Of a stretch of 64,000 bases of DNA, positions 44,441 through 53,560 are shown piece by piece. This DNA is from Alphaproteobacteria bacterium (GTDB taxonomy: Bacteria > Pseudomonadota > Alphaproteobacteria > Caulobacterales > Maricaulaceae), in NCBI GenBank assembly GCA_024742735.1, contig JANSXV010000001.1:1-64000 (forward strand), written 5' to 3'. Positions within the stretch are counted from its first letter, which is position 1; each line of letters opens with the position of its first letter. The position numbers and the translations under genes are program-made. The notes beneath the pieces were generated by a model. The model had not been told where the DNA came from, ran no database searches, and worked only from the letters and a program-made list of their open reading frames with translations.

Positions 44441-47400
44441 ATGCGCGACCATGCCGAGACCTTGATCGATTGGGACGGTCTGGACGATCTGAAATTCGCC
44501 GATGAACGTGAAGCGGCGCGTGAACTGGACGCGCTGGTCGGACTTGATGACGCCGCGCGAAAACGCGCCGGTGAAGCGGCTGTGGGCCTTGTAAAGACCG
44601 CCCGCAAGACCCGGCGCGGCGGCGGTCTGATGGAAAGCTTCCTTCAGGAGTTCGGCCTGTCCAACAAGGAGGGCCTGGCGCTCATGTGCCTTGCCGAGGC
44701 GCTTCTGCGTGTGCCTGACAAGGAAACCGCCGACGAACTGATCAGCGAGAAGATCGGCTCGGGCCGCTGGGCGGAGCATGCCTGGAAGTCTGACAACTGG
44801 CTGGTCAACGCCTCCACGCTGGGCCTGATGCTGACCGGCTCGATCACCAGCCTCGATCCCAAGGCGCGCAAGGATCCTGGCGGCTATTTCCGCCGTCTGG
44901 CCGGGCGTTTGGGCGAGCCGGTGATCCGCACCGCGACCCGGCGCGCCATGCGCATCCTGGGCGAACAGTTCGTGCTGGGCCGCACCATCGAAAGTGCGAT
45001 CAAGCGCGGACGCGGCTGGAAGATGTACGGCGCCATGACGCCGCTCTTCTCCTTCGACATGCTGGGCGAGGGTGCGCGCACCGAAGCTGACGCCCAGCGC
45101 TATCACACACGCTATCTGGAGGCGCTGCAGGCCGTCGCCGCCAAACGCCAGGACGGGCCGATCGAAGCCGTCGACGGGGTCAGCGTGAAGCTGTCCGCCC
45201 TGCATCCACGCTATCTGGCGGTCAAGGAAGACCAGGTCTTCGAAGAGCTCTACCCGCGCATACTGGAGCAGTGCCAGGCCGCAGCGAAAGCCGATATCGC
45301 CTTGTGCCTGGACGCTGAAGAAACCGATCGCCTGGTCATCCAGATGAAGGTGTTGGAGCGTCTGGCCCGCGAACCCTCCCTGAAGGATTGGGGCGGGCTG
45401 GGTCTGGCCGTTCAGGCCTATCAGAAGCGCTGCCGGCCCATGCTGGAGCGGCTGGTGAAGCTGGGCGAGCAGACCGGACGGCGCTTTCTGGTGCGTCTTG
45501 TCAAAGGCGCCTACTGGGATACCGAGATCAAATGGGCCCAGGTCGCCGGGCATCCGGACTTCCCGGTCTGGTCGACCAAGCCGGCCACCGACATGAATTA
45601 TCTGGCCTGCGCGCGCGTCATGCTGAATGCGCCCCACGCCATCTATCCCCAGTTCGCCACGCACAACGCCCATTCGCTGTGCACGGTGCGCGAACTGGCC
45701 AAGGAAGCCGGCGATCCGCCCTACGAGTTCCAGCGCCTGCACGGCATGGGCGAGCCGCTGTATGCGGCGGCTGCGGAGACCTGGGGCGAGGATCTGGGCC
45801 CGGTGCGCATTTATGCGCCCGTGGGCACCCATGAGGATCTGCTGCCCTATCTGGTCCGCCGCCTTCTGGAGAACGGCGCCAACACCAGCTTCGTGCACGC
45901 CTTCCTGGATGACGACGTGCCCGCCGAGCACGTCGCCTCCGGCCCGTTCGCCATGGCGCCGACGCTCGATCGGCACCCCTTCATCCCGGCGCCGCCGTCG
46001 CTGTATGGCGAGGCGCGGGTCAACTCGGCCGGCGTCGACCTGTCCCAGGTCAAGGTGCGCACCCGCCTCGCCAAAGCCCAGGCCGAGTTCGACGCCGCCG
46101 CGCCCCATGTATGCGGCCCGATCATAGATGGTCAGGCTTTCGTCGACGGCGGTGATGTGCGTGTCAGTCCGGCCGACGAAAGCTTCAACGTGGCGAAGGT
46201 CCGCGACGCGCAACCCGGCGAGGTGGACGAGGCCTATGCCCGCGCCCGCGCCGCCCAGCCTGACTGGGACGATCGCGGCGGACCGGAACGCGCCGAAGTC
46301 CTGCGCGCCATGGCCGACAAGCTGGAGGAGCACACCGACCGGCTCATCGCCCTCATGGCGCGCGAAACTGGCAAGACGCTGGCCGATGGCGTCGCGGAAG
46401 TGCGCGAAGCGGTCGATTTCCTGCGCTATTACGCGGTCGAGGCCGAGACCAAGTTCACCGGCCCCCAGCGCCTGCCAGGACCGGCGGGCGAGACCAACCA
46501 TCTGGAGCTGCGCGGGCGCGGCGTGTTCGTGTGCATCAGCCCGTGGAACTTCCCGCTGGCGATCTTCACGGGTCAACTGTCCGCTGCGCTGGCCGCAGGC
46601 AACACGGTGCTGGCCAAGCCGGCCGAGCAAAGTCCGCTCATCGCTTTTGAGGCGGTGAAACTGTTCCGCGAAGCCGGCTTGCCGGACGGGACGCTGAACC
46701 TCCTGCCCGGCGGCGGGGATATCGGCGCGGCGCTGGTCAACCTGCCCCATATCGACGGGGTGTGCTTCACCGGCTCCACTGAAGTCGCCCGTATCATCAA
46801 CCGGGCGCTCGCGGCCAAGGATGGACCGATCGTGCCGCTGATCGCGGAGACCGGCGGCCTGAACGGCATGTTCGTGGACACCTCGGCCCTGACCGAGCAG
46901 GTGATCGACGATGTGATCCTGTCCGCCTTCGGCTCAGCCGGGCAACGCTGCTCGGCGCTGCGGGTCCTGTTCCTGCCGGAAGACAGCGCGGATCATGTGA
47001 TCAAGGCGGTCAAGGGCGCCATGGATGTTCTGAAAGTGGGCGACCCAAGCCTCGCCGCCACGGACGTTGGCCCGGTCATCGACGCCGACGCCCAGGACGT
47101 GCTGGAGCATCACCTTGAAGAGACGCCGGGCAAGATCATCCACCGCACCCCGGTCGCCGAAGAGGTGAAGGCGCGCGGGCGCTATTTCGCGCCGGCGGTG
47201 GTGGAGCTGAACAGCTTGGATGACATCACCGAGGAGAAGTTCGGCCCGATCCTGCATGTCGTGCGCTACAAGCGCGGCAAGCTGACCGAGACCGCCGAGA
47301 AACTCGCCGCGAAAGGCTACGGCCTGACCCTGGGCGTGCACTCGCGCCTGGACCGCTTCTTCAATGCGGTGCGCCAGGCGGTTCCGGCGGGCAATGTCTA

Positions 47401-47581
47401 TGTGAACCGCAACATCACCGGCGCGGTGGTGGGCGTGCAGCCATTCGGCGGGGAGGGCCTGTCCGGAACCGGTCCCAAGGCCGGCGGGCCGCACTACATC
47501 TACCGCTTCGCGGCGGAGCGTGCGGTCACGATCAATATCGCTGCGCAAGGCGGCGATCCGGAGCTGTTGAGCCTGGAATAG
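44441..47581 (+). CDS. putA: Bifunctional proline dehydrogenase/delta-1-pyrroline-5-carboxylate dehydrogenase
   Basis: Oxidises proline to glutamate in two steps, with a FAD-linked proline dehydrogenase and an NAD-linked aldehyde dehydrogenase in one chain, channelled between the sites. It has 1046 residues, the size of the short PutA without the DNA-binding ribbon-helix-helix domain, so it should not repress its own gene. The proline dehydrogenase part shows FSFDMLGEGART, VKLSALHPRY, LVKGAYWDTEIKWAQ and FQRLHGMGEPLY. The aldehyde dehydrogenase part shows SPWNFPLAIFTG, ETGG (catalytic Glu) and GQRCSALR (catalytic Cys). ATG at 44441 is preferred over a GTG at 44426 because of its GGGAG site. 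Confidence 0.95.
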   Translation: MRDHAETLIDWDGLDDLKFADEREAARELDALVGLDDAARKRAGEAAVGLVKTARKTRRGGGLMESFLQEFGLSNKEGLALMCLAEALLRVPDKETADELISEKIGSGRWAEHAWKSDNWLVNASTLGLMLTGSITSLDPKARKDPGGYFRRLAGRLGEPVIRTATRRAMRILGEQFVLGRTIESAIKRGRGWKMYGAMTPLFSFDMLGEGARTEADAQRYHTRYLEALQAVAAKRQDGPIEAVDGVSVKLSALHPRYLAVKEDQVFEELYPRILEQCQAAAKADIALCLDAEETDRLVIQMKVLERLAREPSLKDWGGLGLAVQAYQKRCRPMLERLVKLGEQTGRRFLVRLVKGAYWDTEIKWAQVAGHPDFPVWSTKPATDMNYLACARVMLNAPHAIYPQFATHNAHSLCTVRELAKEAGDPPYEFQRLHGMGEPLYAAAAETWGEDLGPVRIYAPVGTHEDLLPYLVRRLLENGANTSFVHAFLDDDVPAEHVASGPFAMAPTLDRHPFIPAPPSLYGEARVNSAGVDLSQVKVRTRLAKAQAEFDAAAPHVCGPIIDGQAFVDGGDVRVSPADESFNVAKVRDAQPGEVDEAYARARAAQPDWDDRGGPERAEVLRAMADKLEEHTDRLIALMARETGKTLADGVAEVREAVDFLRYYAVEAETKFTGPQRLPGPAGETNHLELRGRGVFVCISPWNFPLAIFTGQLSAALAAGNTVLAKPAEQSPLIAFEAVKLFREAGLPDGTLNLLPGGGDIGAALVNLPHIDGVCFTGSTEVARIINRALAAKDGPIVPLIAETGGLNGMFVDTSALTEQVIDDVILSAFGSAGQRCSALRVLFLPEDSADHVIKAVKGAMDVLKVGDPSLAATDVGPVIDADAQDVLEHHLEETPGKIIHRTPVAEEVKARGRYFAPAVVELNSLDDITEEKFGPILHVVRYKRGKLTETAEKLAAKGYGLTLGVHSRLDRFFNAVRQAVPAGNVYVNRNITGAVVGVQPFGGEGLSGTGPKAGGPHYIYRFAAERAVTINIAAQGGDPELLSLE

Positions 47582-47590
47582 GTCGGGTGA

Positions 47591-47614
47591 GGGGCTGGCG
47601 AATTGGTCAGCCCC
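47591..47614. terminator. Hairpin between convergent putA and helicase genes
   Basis: GGGGCTG (47591-47597) pairs with CAGCCCC (47608-47614) around a 10-base loop. It lies between the putA stop and the helicase stop, overlapping the latter. There is no U tract in either direction, so it may be a weak terminator. Confidence 0.4.
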
Positions 47615-50258
47615 CCATCGCCTCCGCGATCAGGTCCTCGCTGGCTTCCTCCAGAAGCGCGTCGCCAGCTTCGCCGTGCACCGCCTCGCGGCCGATTTCC
47701 AGCATGACCGGGACAGCGAGCGGCGAGACGCGTTTGAGGTCCACCGCATCGATTTTCCCGCCGATCCGCGCGAGGGCGTCAGACAGGCGGCGAACGTCCA
47801 ACAGTCCTGCCGCCGCATCCGCCCAGGCGGCCTGCAGGAGGATGTGGTCCGGCTCGTGGTCGCGCAGCACGTTGTAGATCAGGTCGGCGGAAAACGTGAC
47901 CTGGCGGCCCGTCTTCTCCTGACCGGGAAAGCGCCGCTCGATGAGACCGGCGATCAGCGCGCAGTTGCGGAAGGTGCGCTTCATCAGATCGCTTTCGGCG
48001 AGCCAGGCGTCGAGATCGTCGCCCATCATGTCCTCTGAGAACAGCGCGGCCATGTCCACATCGGCCATGGGGCTCAACCCCCACACCGACAGCGCGTACT
48101 CGTTGGCGACGAAGCCCAGAGGCCGCTTGCCCAGGCGTTCGAGGCGCCGGGTCAGCAGCATGCCCAGGGTCTGATGGGCGAGGCGTCCTTCAAAGGGATA
48201 GCACACGAGGTAATGCTTGCCGCCGCGCGGGAAGGTCTCCACCAGCAGCCGGTCGGGCGCGGGCAGTCTCGAGCGCCGTTCTTGTATCTCCAGCCATTCG
48301 CGGATCTGGCCGGGCAGGGCATCCCAGCTGGCCGGATCGTGGACCAGATTGCGCACGCGTTCAGCCAGATAGGTGGACAGGGGAAACTTGCCGCCCTGCC
48401 AGCTGGGCACCTTGGGGTCTTCGCTAGCTGACCGGCTGACCAGGCAGTCGGTTCCGTCCACGCCTTCAAAGCGCAGCATCTGGCCAGCGAACATGAAGGT
48501 GTCGCCGGGGCTGAGCTGGTCGCAGAACCATTCCTCCACCTGGCCCAGGCGCGGCCCGCCCGCGCGGCGGGGCGTTTTCTTTCCTCCCCCGCCTGCGGCG
48601 ACGGAGGGGGGAGCGCCGGCTGAAAGCCCCCGCGATATCGCGGCGAGGGAGTAATCCGGTTTGACCGTCCGCTTCCCCCCTCCGCTCGCTTCGCGAGCAC
48701 CTCCCCCGTGAACGGGGGAGGAAACCGTCGGCTTCGCTCCACCCTTCACCAGACGCACGTCCAGCATGGGGCTTTCCACGATCGTGCCGACATTCATGCG
48801 ATGGCGCTGGGCGGCGTCGCGACTGCGTGCGCGCCAGCGCCCGTCGCGGCCCTTCACCATGCGCTTGAACCGGTCGTAGGAGCCCAGCGCGTAGCCGCCG
48901 GAGGCCACGAACTCCAGCACCCGGTCGAAGGTCGCCCGGTCCAGTTCGGAGTAGGGCGCGGCGCGGGTGATCTCGGCGTAAAGCGCCTCCTCTTCAAACG
49001 GCTCACCGCAGGCCCGGCCCATGACGTGCTGGGCCAGCGCATCCAGCGCGCCGGCGCGCAGCGGTTCGCCGTCGAGCGCCTTTTCCGCCACGGCGTCCTT
49101 GGCCGCGCGGCATTCCAGATGCTCGAACCGGTTGGTGGGGACAAGCACGGCGCGGCTAGGCGCATCCAGCTGGTGATTGGCCCGGCCCAGGCGCTGGATC
49201 AGGCGGGCCGAGCCCTTCGGCGCGCCCATCTGGATCACCAGATCCACATCCCCCCAGTCGATGCCCAGATCGAGGGTTGAGGTGCACACCACGCCTTTCA
49301 GCCTGCCCGCCGCCATGGCGCTTTCCACCTTACGGCGCTGCTCCGGCGACAGGGAGCCATGGTGCAGGGCGATGGGCAGGGCGTCCTCATTGACGCTCCA
49401 CAGCATCTGGAAGGTGAACTCGGCCTGGGAGCGGGTGTTCACGAAGATGAGGGCGGTCTTCGCCGTCTTGATCAGCTCGTAGACGGACCGGATCGCATGG
49501 CGGCCTGTGTGCCCGGCCCAGGGGATGCGGTCCTCGGGACTGAGAATGTCCACTTGGGGTTCGGCCCCGCCGGCGCCCCTCACGATCCGGGCGAAGCTCG
49601 GCTCGGCGCCTTGCGTCGAAAGCCAGCGGGCATGGCCCATCTCGTCCTTCACGGTCGCCGAGAGGCCGACGCGCCGGGCCTGAGGGGCATAGGTCTTCAG
49701 CGTGGCCAGGCCCAGCGCCAGAAGGTCCCCGCGCTTGCCCGGGGCGAGGGCGTGGACCTCGTCGATGATGACGGTTTGCAGATGCTCGAAGAAGGCTGCG
49801 CCGTTCTCCTGGGCGCAGAACAGGGCCAGCTGCTCGGGCGTGGTCAACAGGATGTCCGGCGGGCGCTGACGCTGGCGGGTGCGTTTGCCGGCGGGCGTAT
49901 CGCCGGTGCGGGTTTCGATCCGCAGGTCCAGGCCCATCTCGGAGACCGGCGTCATCAGATTACGGGCCACGTCCTGAGACAGGGCTTTAAGCGGTGAGAT
50001 GTAGAGCGTGTGCAGGCGGTAGGGCCTGTCCTTGCCGCCGGCCAGAGCGATGGCGGCCAGATCAATGAGGCTGGGCAGGAACCCGCCCAGCGTCTTGCCC
50101 CCGCCCGTCGGCGCGATCAGCAGGGCGTCCTGCCCGGCTCTGGCGGCGGCGACCATCTCGCGCTGGTGCGAACGCGGCGCCCAGCCCCGGCTTTGAAACC
50201 AGGCTTCGAACCGATCGGGGAAGGCGGGAAGGTTGCGATGCTCCATGAACCGACACAT
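47607..50258 (-). CDS. Ligase-associated DNA damage response DEXH-box helicase
   Basis: Lhr-like superfamily 2 helicase of 883 residues, of the type found with a dedicated DNA ligase, an exonuclease and a phosphoesterase. Walker A is APTGGGKT (49-56), the DEVH box is IIDEVHALAPGK (about 163-175), then GLSATVKD, FVNTRSQAEF, and QRLGRANHQ (motif VI). The C-terminal part is the Lhr core extension. Residues about 512-560 are not helicase-like: they are encoded by a GC-rich palindromic repeat (see 48580-48724), placed between conserved regions. The ATG at 50258 is used; a second ATG at 50246 is equally possible since neither has a clear ribosome binding site. The partner exonuclease is 3.3 kb away. 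Confidence 0.9.
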   Translation of the reverse strand: MCRFMEHRNLPAFPDRFEAWFQSRGWAPRSHQREMVAAARAGQDALLIAPTGGGKTLGGFLPSLIDLAAIALAGGKDRPYRLHTLYISPLKALSQDVARNLMTPVSEMGLDLRIETRTGDTPAGKRTRQRQRPPDILLTTPEQLALFCAQENGAAFFEHLQTVIIDEVHALAPGKRGDLLALGLATLKTYAPQARRVGLSATVKDEMGHARWLSTQGAEPSFARIVRGAGGAEPQVDILSPEDRIPWAGHTGRHAIRSVYELIKTAKTALIFVNTRSQAEFTFQMLWSVNEDALPIALHHGSLSPEQRRKVESAMAAGRLKGVVCTSTLDLGIDWGDVDLVIQMGAPKGSARLIQRLGRANHQLDAPSRAVLVPTNRFEHLECRAAKDAVAEKALDGEPLRAGALDALAQHVMGRACGEPFEEEALYAEITRAAPYSELDRATFDRVLEFVASGGYALGSYDRFKRMVKGRDGRWRARSRDAAQRHRMNVGTIVESPMLDVRLVKGGAKPTVSSPVHGGGAREASGGGKRTVKPDYSLAAISRGLSAGAPPSVAAGGGGKKTPRRAGGPRLGQVEEWFCDQLSPGDTFMFAGQMLRFEGVDGTDCLVSRSASEDPKVPSWQGGKFPLSTYLAERVRNLVHDPASWDALPGQIREWLEIQERRSRLPAPDRLLVETFPRGGKHYLVCYPFEGRLAHQTLGMLLTRRLERLGKRPLGFVANEYALSVWGLSPMADVDMAALFSEDMMGDDLDAWLAESDLMKRTFRNCALIAGLIERRFPGQEKTGRQVTFSADLIYNVLRDHEPDHILLQAAWADAAAGLLDVRRLSDALARIGGKIDAVDLKRVSPLAVPVMLEIGREAVHGEAGDALLEEASEDLIAEAMGG
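48580..48724 (-). repeat. Palindromic repeat inserted in frame in the helicase gene
   Basis: The 145-bp block starts with TTTCCTCCCCC (48580-48590) and ends with the inverse GGGGGAGGAAA (48714-48724). It contains three perfect smaller palindromes: CCGCGATATCGCGG (48630-48643), GCTCGC-TTC-GCGAGC (48684-48698) and CCTCCCCCGT-GA-ACGGGGGAGG (48700-48721). It is translated into a Gly/Ser/Ala-rich segment (for example SSPVHGGGAREASGGG). It looks like a dispersed intergenic repeat pair of the type known in alphaproteobacteria that has landed in a coding sequence without breaking the frame. Confidence 0.75.
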
Positions 50259-50333
50259 AGCGCGGCTGAGGCGAGGATGACACGGGCGGTCTGGGCGCCT
50301 AGTTTCTTCGTCAGCAGATCAGGAGAGCCCGCC

Positions 50334-52547
50334 ATGCGCCGTGTTTTCGCCACACTGTCCATTCTGGCTATCGCCGCCTGCTCTCCAGGCGAGCGCGACG
50401 CCGTTTCCAGCGACCAGGCGGGAGCGCCGGTGGATATCGAACAGGCGCCGCCGATCCGGGTCCCCGACTACCCTCAAAGCCGGCGCGTGGATCAGAGCGA
50501 TGTCTATCGCTCGGCGAGCCACGGCGAGGTCGAGGTGGCGGACCCTTATCGCTGGCTGGAAGCCGATGTGCGGGTCTCCGAGGAGGTCGCCGCCTGGGTG
50601 GAAGCGCAGAACGCCGTGACCCAGGCCTATCTCGATCAGCTGCCCGGCCGCGATTACATCGCCGAGCGCCTGCGTGAGCTCTGGAATTACGAGCGCTACG
50701 GCCTGCCTGAGCGCGCCGGGGAGCGGTATTTCTATACCCGCAATGACGGTCTGCAGGATCAAAGCGTGCTCTATGTGGCCGAAGGTCTGGAGGCTGAACC
50801 GCGCGCCCTGATCGACCCCAACGCCTGGTCCGGCGACGGGACCACCGCGTTGGCCGGCTGGGAGCCGAGCCCGGACGGGGCGATGCTGGTCTACGCGGTC
50901 CAGGAAGGCGGCTCGGACTGGCGGACGCTTCGGGTGCTGGATATCGAGACGGGCGAGGATCTCGCCGACGAGATCAGCTGGGTGAAATTCTCACCCATCA
51001 GCTGGGCTGTGGACGGGTCAGGCTTCTTCTATTCGCGCTATCCGCAGCCGGAGGAAGGCGAGGCGTTCACGGCTCTGAACCTCAACCAGGCGATCTATTT
51101 CCACGCCATTGGAACCGATCAGAGCCAGGACCGGCTGATCCAGGCTGACCCGGACAACCCGCAAGTAAGCTGGCGCGGATCGGTCAGCGATGACGGACGG
51201 TATCTGATCATCAACTCCTCCACGGGCACCGACGGCAACGGCGTGCATGTGCTCGACCTTCAGGCCGACGCCGCCGACCCGGTCCTGATTTTCGAGGGCT
51301 TTGCGAACAACCACGCCTATGTCGGCAATCTTGGAACGACCTTCCTGTTCCACACCGATCTGGGCGCCCCCAACGGCCGGATCGTGGCGGTGGACCTGTC
51401 AGACCCTTCATCGCTCACCGACGTGGTGGCCGAGGGCGCTGACCCCATCACCGGGGCCGACCATTTGGGCGGTCACCTGGTCGTGGAGACCATGCGGGAT
51501 GTGGCGAGCGCCGTGGCGGTCTACACCGAAACCGGCGACCTCTTGCGCGAGGTTGAGCTTCCCGGACTTGGCGTGGCGTCGGGCTTCTCCGGTTCGCCGG
51601 ACCGCGCGGAGACCTTCTACAGCTTTGAGAGCCTGAACCAGCCCGCCGCGCTATATCGCTATGACGTGGAGACCGGCGAAAGCACGGTCTTCCGCGCGCC
51701 GGAGCTGACTTTTGACCCCGAAGAGTACGTGGTCACCCAGACCTTCTATGACAGCACCGGTGGGGCGCGCATTCCCCTTTTCATCGCCCACCATCGCGAT
51801 GTCGATCCGAACGGGGCGCGCCCAACGTTGATCTACGGCTATGGCGGTTTCGCCATCACCCGACGGCCCGACTTCGATCCGCGCCGCTTGCAGTGGATGG
51901 AAATGGGCGGAGTGTACGCCATCGCCAATCTGCGCGGCGGCTCGGCCTATGGCCGGGACTGGCATGACGCCGGGCGGCTCGCGGAGAAGCAGAACGTCTT
52001 CGACGATTTCATAAACGCCGGCCGCGCCCTGATCGAGATGGGCTGGACCAGCCCGGACCATCTGGCGATCCATGGCCGCTCCAATGGCGGCCTTTTGGTC
52101 GGCGCCGTGGCCAATCAGGCGCCCGAGCTGTTCGCCGCCGCCCTGCCGGCGGTCGGCGTGATGGATATGCTGCGCTTCAACCAGTTCACCGCCGGGCGCT
52201 TCTGGGTGGATGACTACGGCAGCCCCCAGGATCCGGAGATGTTCGATGTCCTCTATGGCTACTCGCCCTATCACAATGTTCCTGAGGACGGAGAATACCC
52301 GGCGACCCTGATCACCACAGCCGACACCGATGACCGTGTGGTCCCAGGCCATTCCTTCAAGTACGCCGCCGAGCTGCAGGCCTCGAACACGGGTGATGCG
52401 CCGACGCTGATCCGCATTGAGTCGAGCGCCGGCCACGGCGCAGGAACGCCGGTCTCCAAGCTGGTGGAGGAAGCGGCCGATCGCTGGGCCTTCATCGCCT
52501 ACCATACCGGGCTTGATTCGACGGGCCGCGCCGAGCGGAGCCGGTGA
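50334..52547 (+). CDS. Prolyl oligopeptidase (S9), predicted lipoprotein
   Basis: Serine peptidase of 737 residues that cuts short peptides after proline. The N-terminus is a lipoprotein signal (ILAIAACSPGE), so it should sit in the cell envelope. An N-terminal seven-bladed propeller region (about 60-450) is followed by the alpha/beta hydrolase domain with Ser583 in GRSNGGLLVGAVA, the aspartate in TADTDDRVVPGHSFKYAAEL and the histidine in SSAGHGAGTP. The ATG at 50334 has an AGGAG site and begins the signal peptide; the open frame upstream runs into the helicase gene on the other strand and is not used. The next gene starts within its stop codon (GTGA). Confidence 0.94.
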   Translation: MRRVFATLSILAIAACSPGERDAVSSDQAGAPVDIEQAPPIRVPDYPQSRRVDQSDVYRSASHGEVEVADPYRWLEADVRVSEEVAAWVEAQNAVTQAYLDQLPGRDYIAERLRELWNYERYGLPERAGERYFYTRNDGLQDQSVLYVAEGLEAEPRALIDPNAWSGDGTTALAGWEPSPDGAMLVYAVQEGGSDWRTLRVLDIETGEDLADEISWVKFSPISWAVDGSGFFYSRYPQPEEGEAFTALNLNQAIYFHAIGTDQSQDRLIQADPDNPQVSWRGSVSDDGRYLIINSSTGTDGNGVHVLDLQADAADPVLIFEGFANNHAYVGNLGTTFLFHTDLGAPNGRIVAVDLSDPSSLTDVVAEGADPITGADHLGGHLVVETMRDVASAVAVYTETGDLLREVELPGLGVASGFSGSPDRAETFYSFESLNQPAALYRYDVETGESTVFRAPELTFDPEEYVVTQTFYDSTGGARIPLFIAHHRDVDPNGARPTLIYGYGGFAITRRPDFDPRRLQWMEMGGVYAIANLRGGSAYGRDWHDAGRLAEKQNVFDDFINAGRALIEMGWTSPDHLAIHGRSNGGLLVGAVANQAPELFAAALPAVGVMDMLRFNQFTAGRFWVDDYGSPQDPEMFDVLYGYSPYHNVPEDGEYPATLITTADTDDRVVPGHSFKYAAELQASNTGDAPTLIRIESSAGHGAGTPVSKLVEEAADRWAFIAYHTGLDSTGRAERSR

Positions 52548-53521
52548 CCCCCGACCTTCAGGACCGGCTCGACCGGGTCAGCGCCCTCCAGACCGCCTTG
52601 CGCGACGGCCGGCCGCGCCCGGACAAGGTCGCGTCCTGGTACTGCGCCAGCGCGCTTCTGGACGCTGACGGCGCTCCGGAAGCCGTGGCCGCGGACGTGC
52701 GCGCCATGCGCGAAGCGATCATCGGACGGATCGGCAAATCGCGCGCTCCGACCGGGGAGATGCGATGGGCCTATGCCGCGATGCTCGTCGCACGCGGCGT
52801 CAGCGCGGATCAGCTCGCGGCGCAACGCGAGGCGATCAGAACGACCTTTAAGAGTTCTGAGGCGTACAAGAAGACTGGGCGGCCCCACGCCGGCGGCTCT
52901 CGCGCCGCGCTGGTTCTGGCTGTCTGCGGCGCCGAGCCGGCGGCGGGCGCGAGGGCTTTCTTCGATATGAAGGTCCAGCTCAATCCGCCGTGCTGGCGGC
53001 GCGATCCCGGCGTGACCGACCTGTTCGCCGCCGCCCACGCCGCGAAGGGCGATGATGCCCGTATCGTGGCGCAAGCGCGTGACCGCGCGACGGAGGTCTT
53101 CGGCTCAGACAGTCGCGCCAGGGGTCACAAGCATACCGGCGCCAAGGCGTGTGCATTGTATGAGGCCGAGCCGCGCACCGTGCTGCGGCGCTTCCATGCC
53201 CTCGATGATGCGCGCAAACAGATCAAGGGTCTGCGCCATCGCGTCACCCGGGACATGGCGATTGAATGGGCCGCGCAAGGCCTGGAGCCCGCCGACCTGC
53301 AGACCATCGCAGACCTGATCGACGTTCTGCCGAAATCCCTGTCCGGCGTTTCAACCGGACGCTCCCGCATGGCGCACCTTCTGCTGACTCACGGCCGGGA
53401 GGGCGCCGAGTTCGGCGAGATCACGGCGCTCGCCGCCATCATCGCCGCCCAGACCGCCGCGCTGGTCGCCGTCATGGCCGCCACCACTGCGACGACGACG
53501 GCCGCCACTGCGGGGAGCTGA
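52544..53521 (+). CDS. Unrecognised protein coupled to the prolyl oligopeptidase
   Basis: A 325-residue protein starting at a GTG that overlaps the stop of the peptidase gene (GTGA), so it is translationally coupled. The first 280 residues look soluble and helical, with short repeated themes such as EAVAADVRAMREAI and ADQLAAQREAIRTTF, and three scattered cysteines. It ends in a hydrophobic, Ala/Thr-rich tail (AAIIAAQTAALVAVMAATT) that may be a membrane anchor. It faintly resembles helical proteins of the DUF4003 kind, but not enough for a call. It has normal codon use. The next gene is the repair exonuclease, 39 bp on. Confidence 0.7.
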   Translation: MTPDLQDRLDRVSALQTALRDGRPRPDKVASWYCASALLDADGAPEAVAADVRAMREAIIGRIGKSRAPTGEMRWAYAAMLVARGVSADQLAAQREAIRTTFKSSEAYKKTGRPHAGGSRAALVLAVCGAEPAAGARAFFDMKVQLNPPCWRRDPGVTDLFAAAHAAKGDDARIVAQARDRATEVFGSDSRARGHKHTGAKACALYEAEPRTVLRRFHALDDARKQIKGLRHRVTRDMAIEWAAQGLEPADLQTIADLIDVLPKSLSGVSTGRSRMAHLLLTHGREGAEFGEITALAAIIAAQTAALVAVMAATTATTTAATAGS

Positions 53522-53560
53522 AGGCTCGCAGCGCACCCGCAGCGCCCTAGTTTGTTCGTC

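Noticed and set aside
44393-46750. 785-residue reverse open frame
   Set aside because: It is the shadow of putA; its protein is low-complexity, rich in Arg, Gly, His and Gln, and has no family resemblance.
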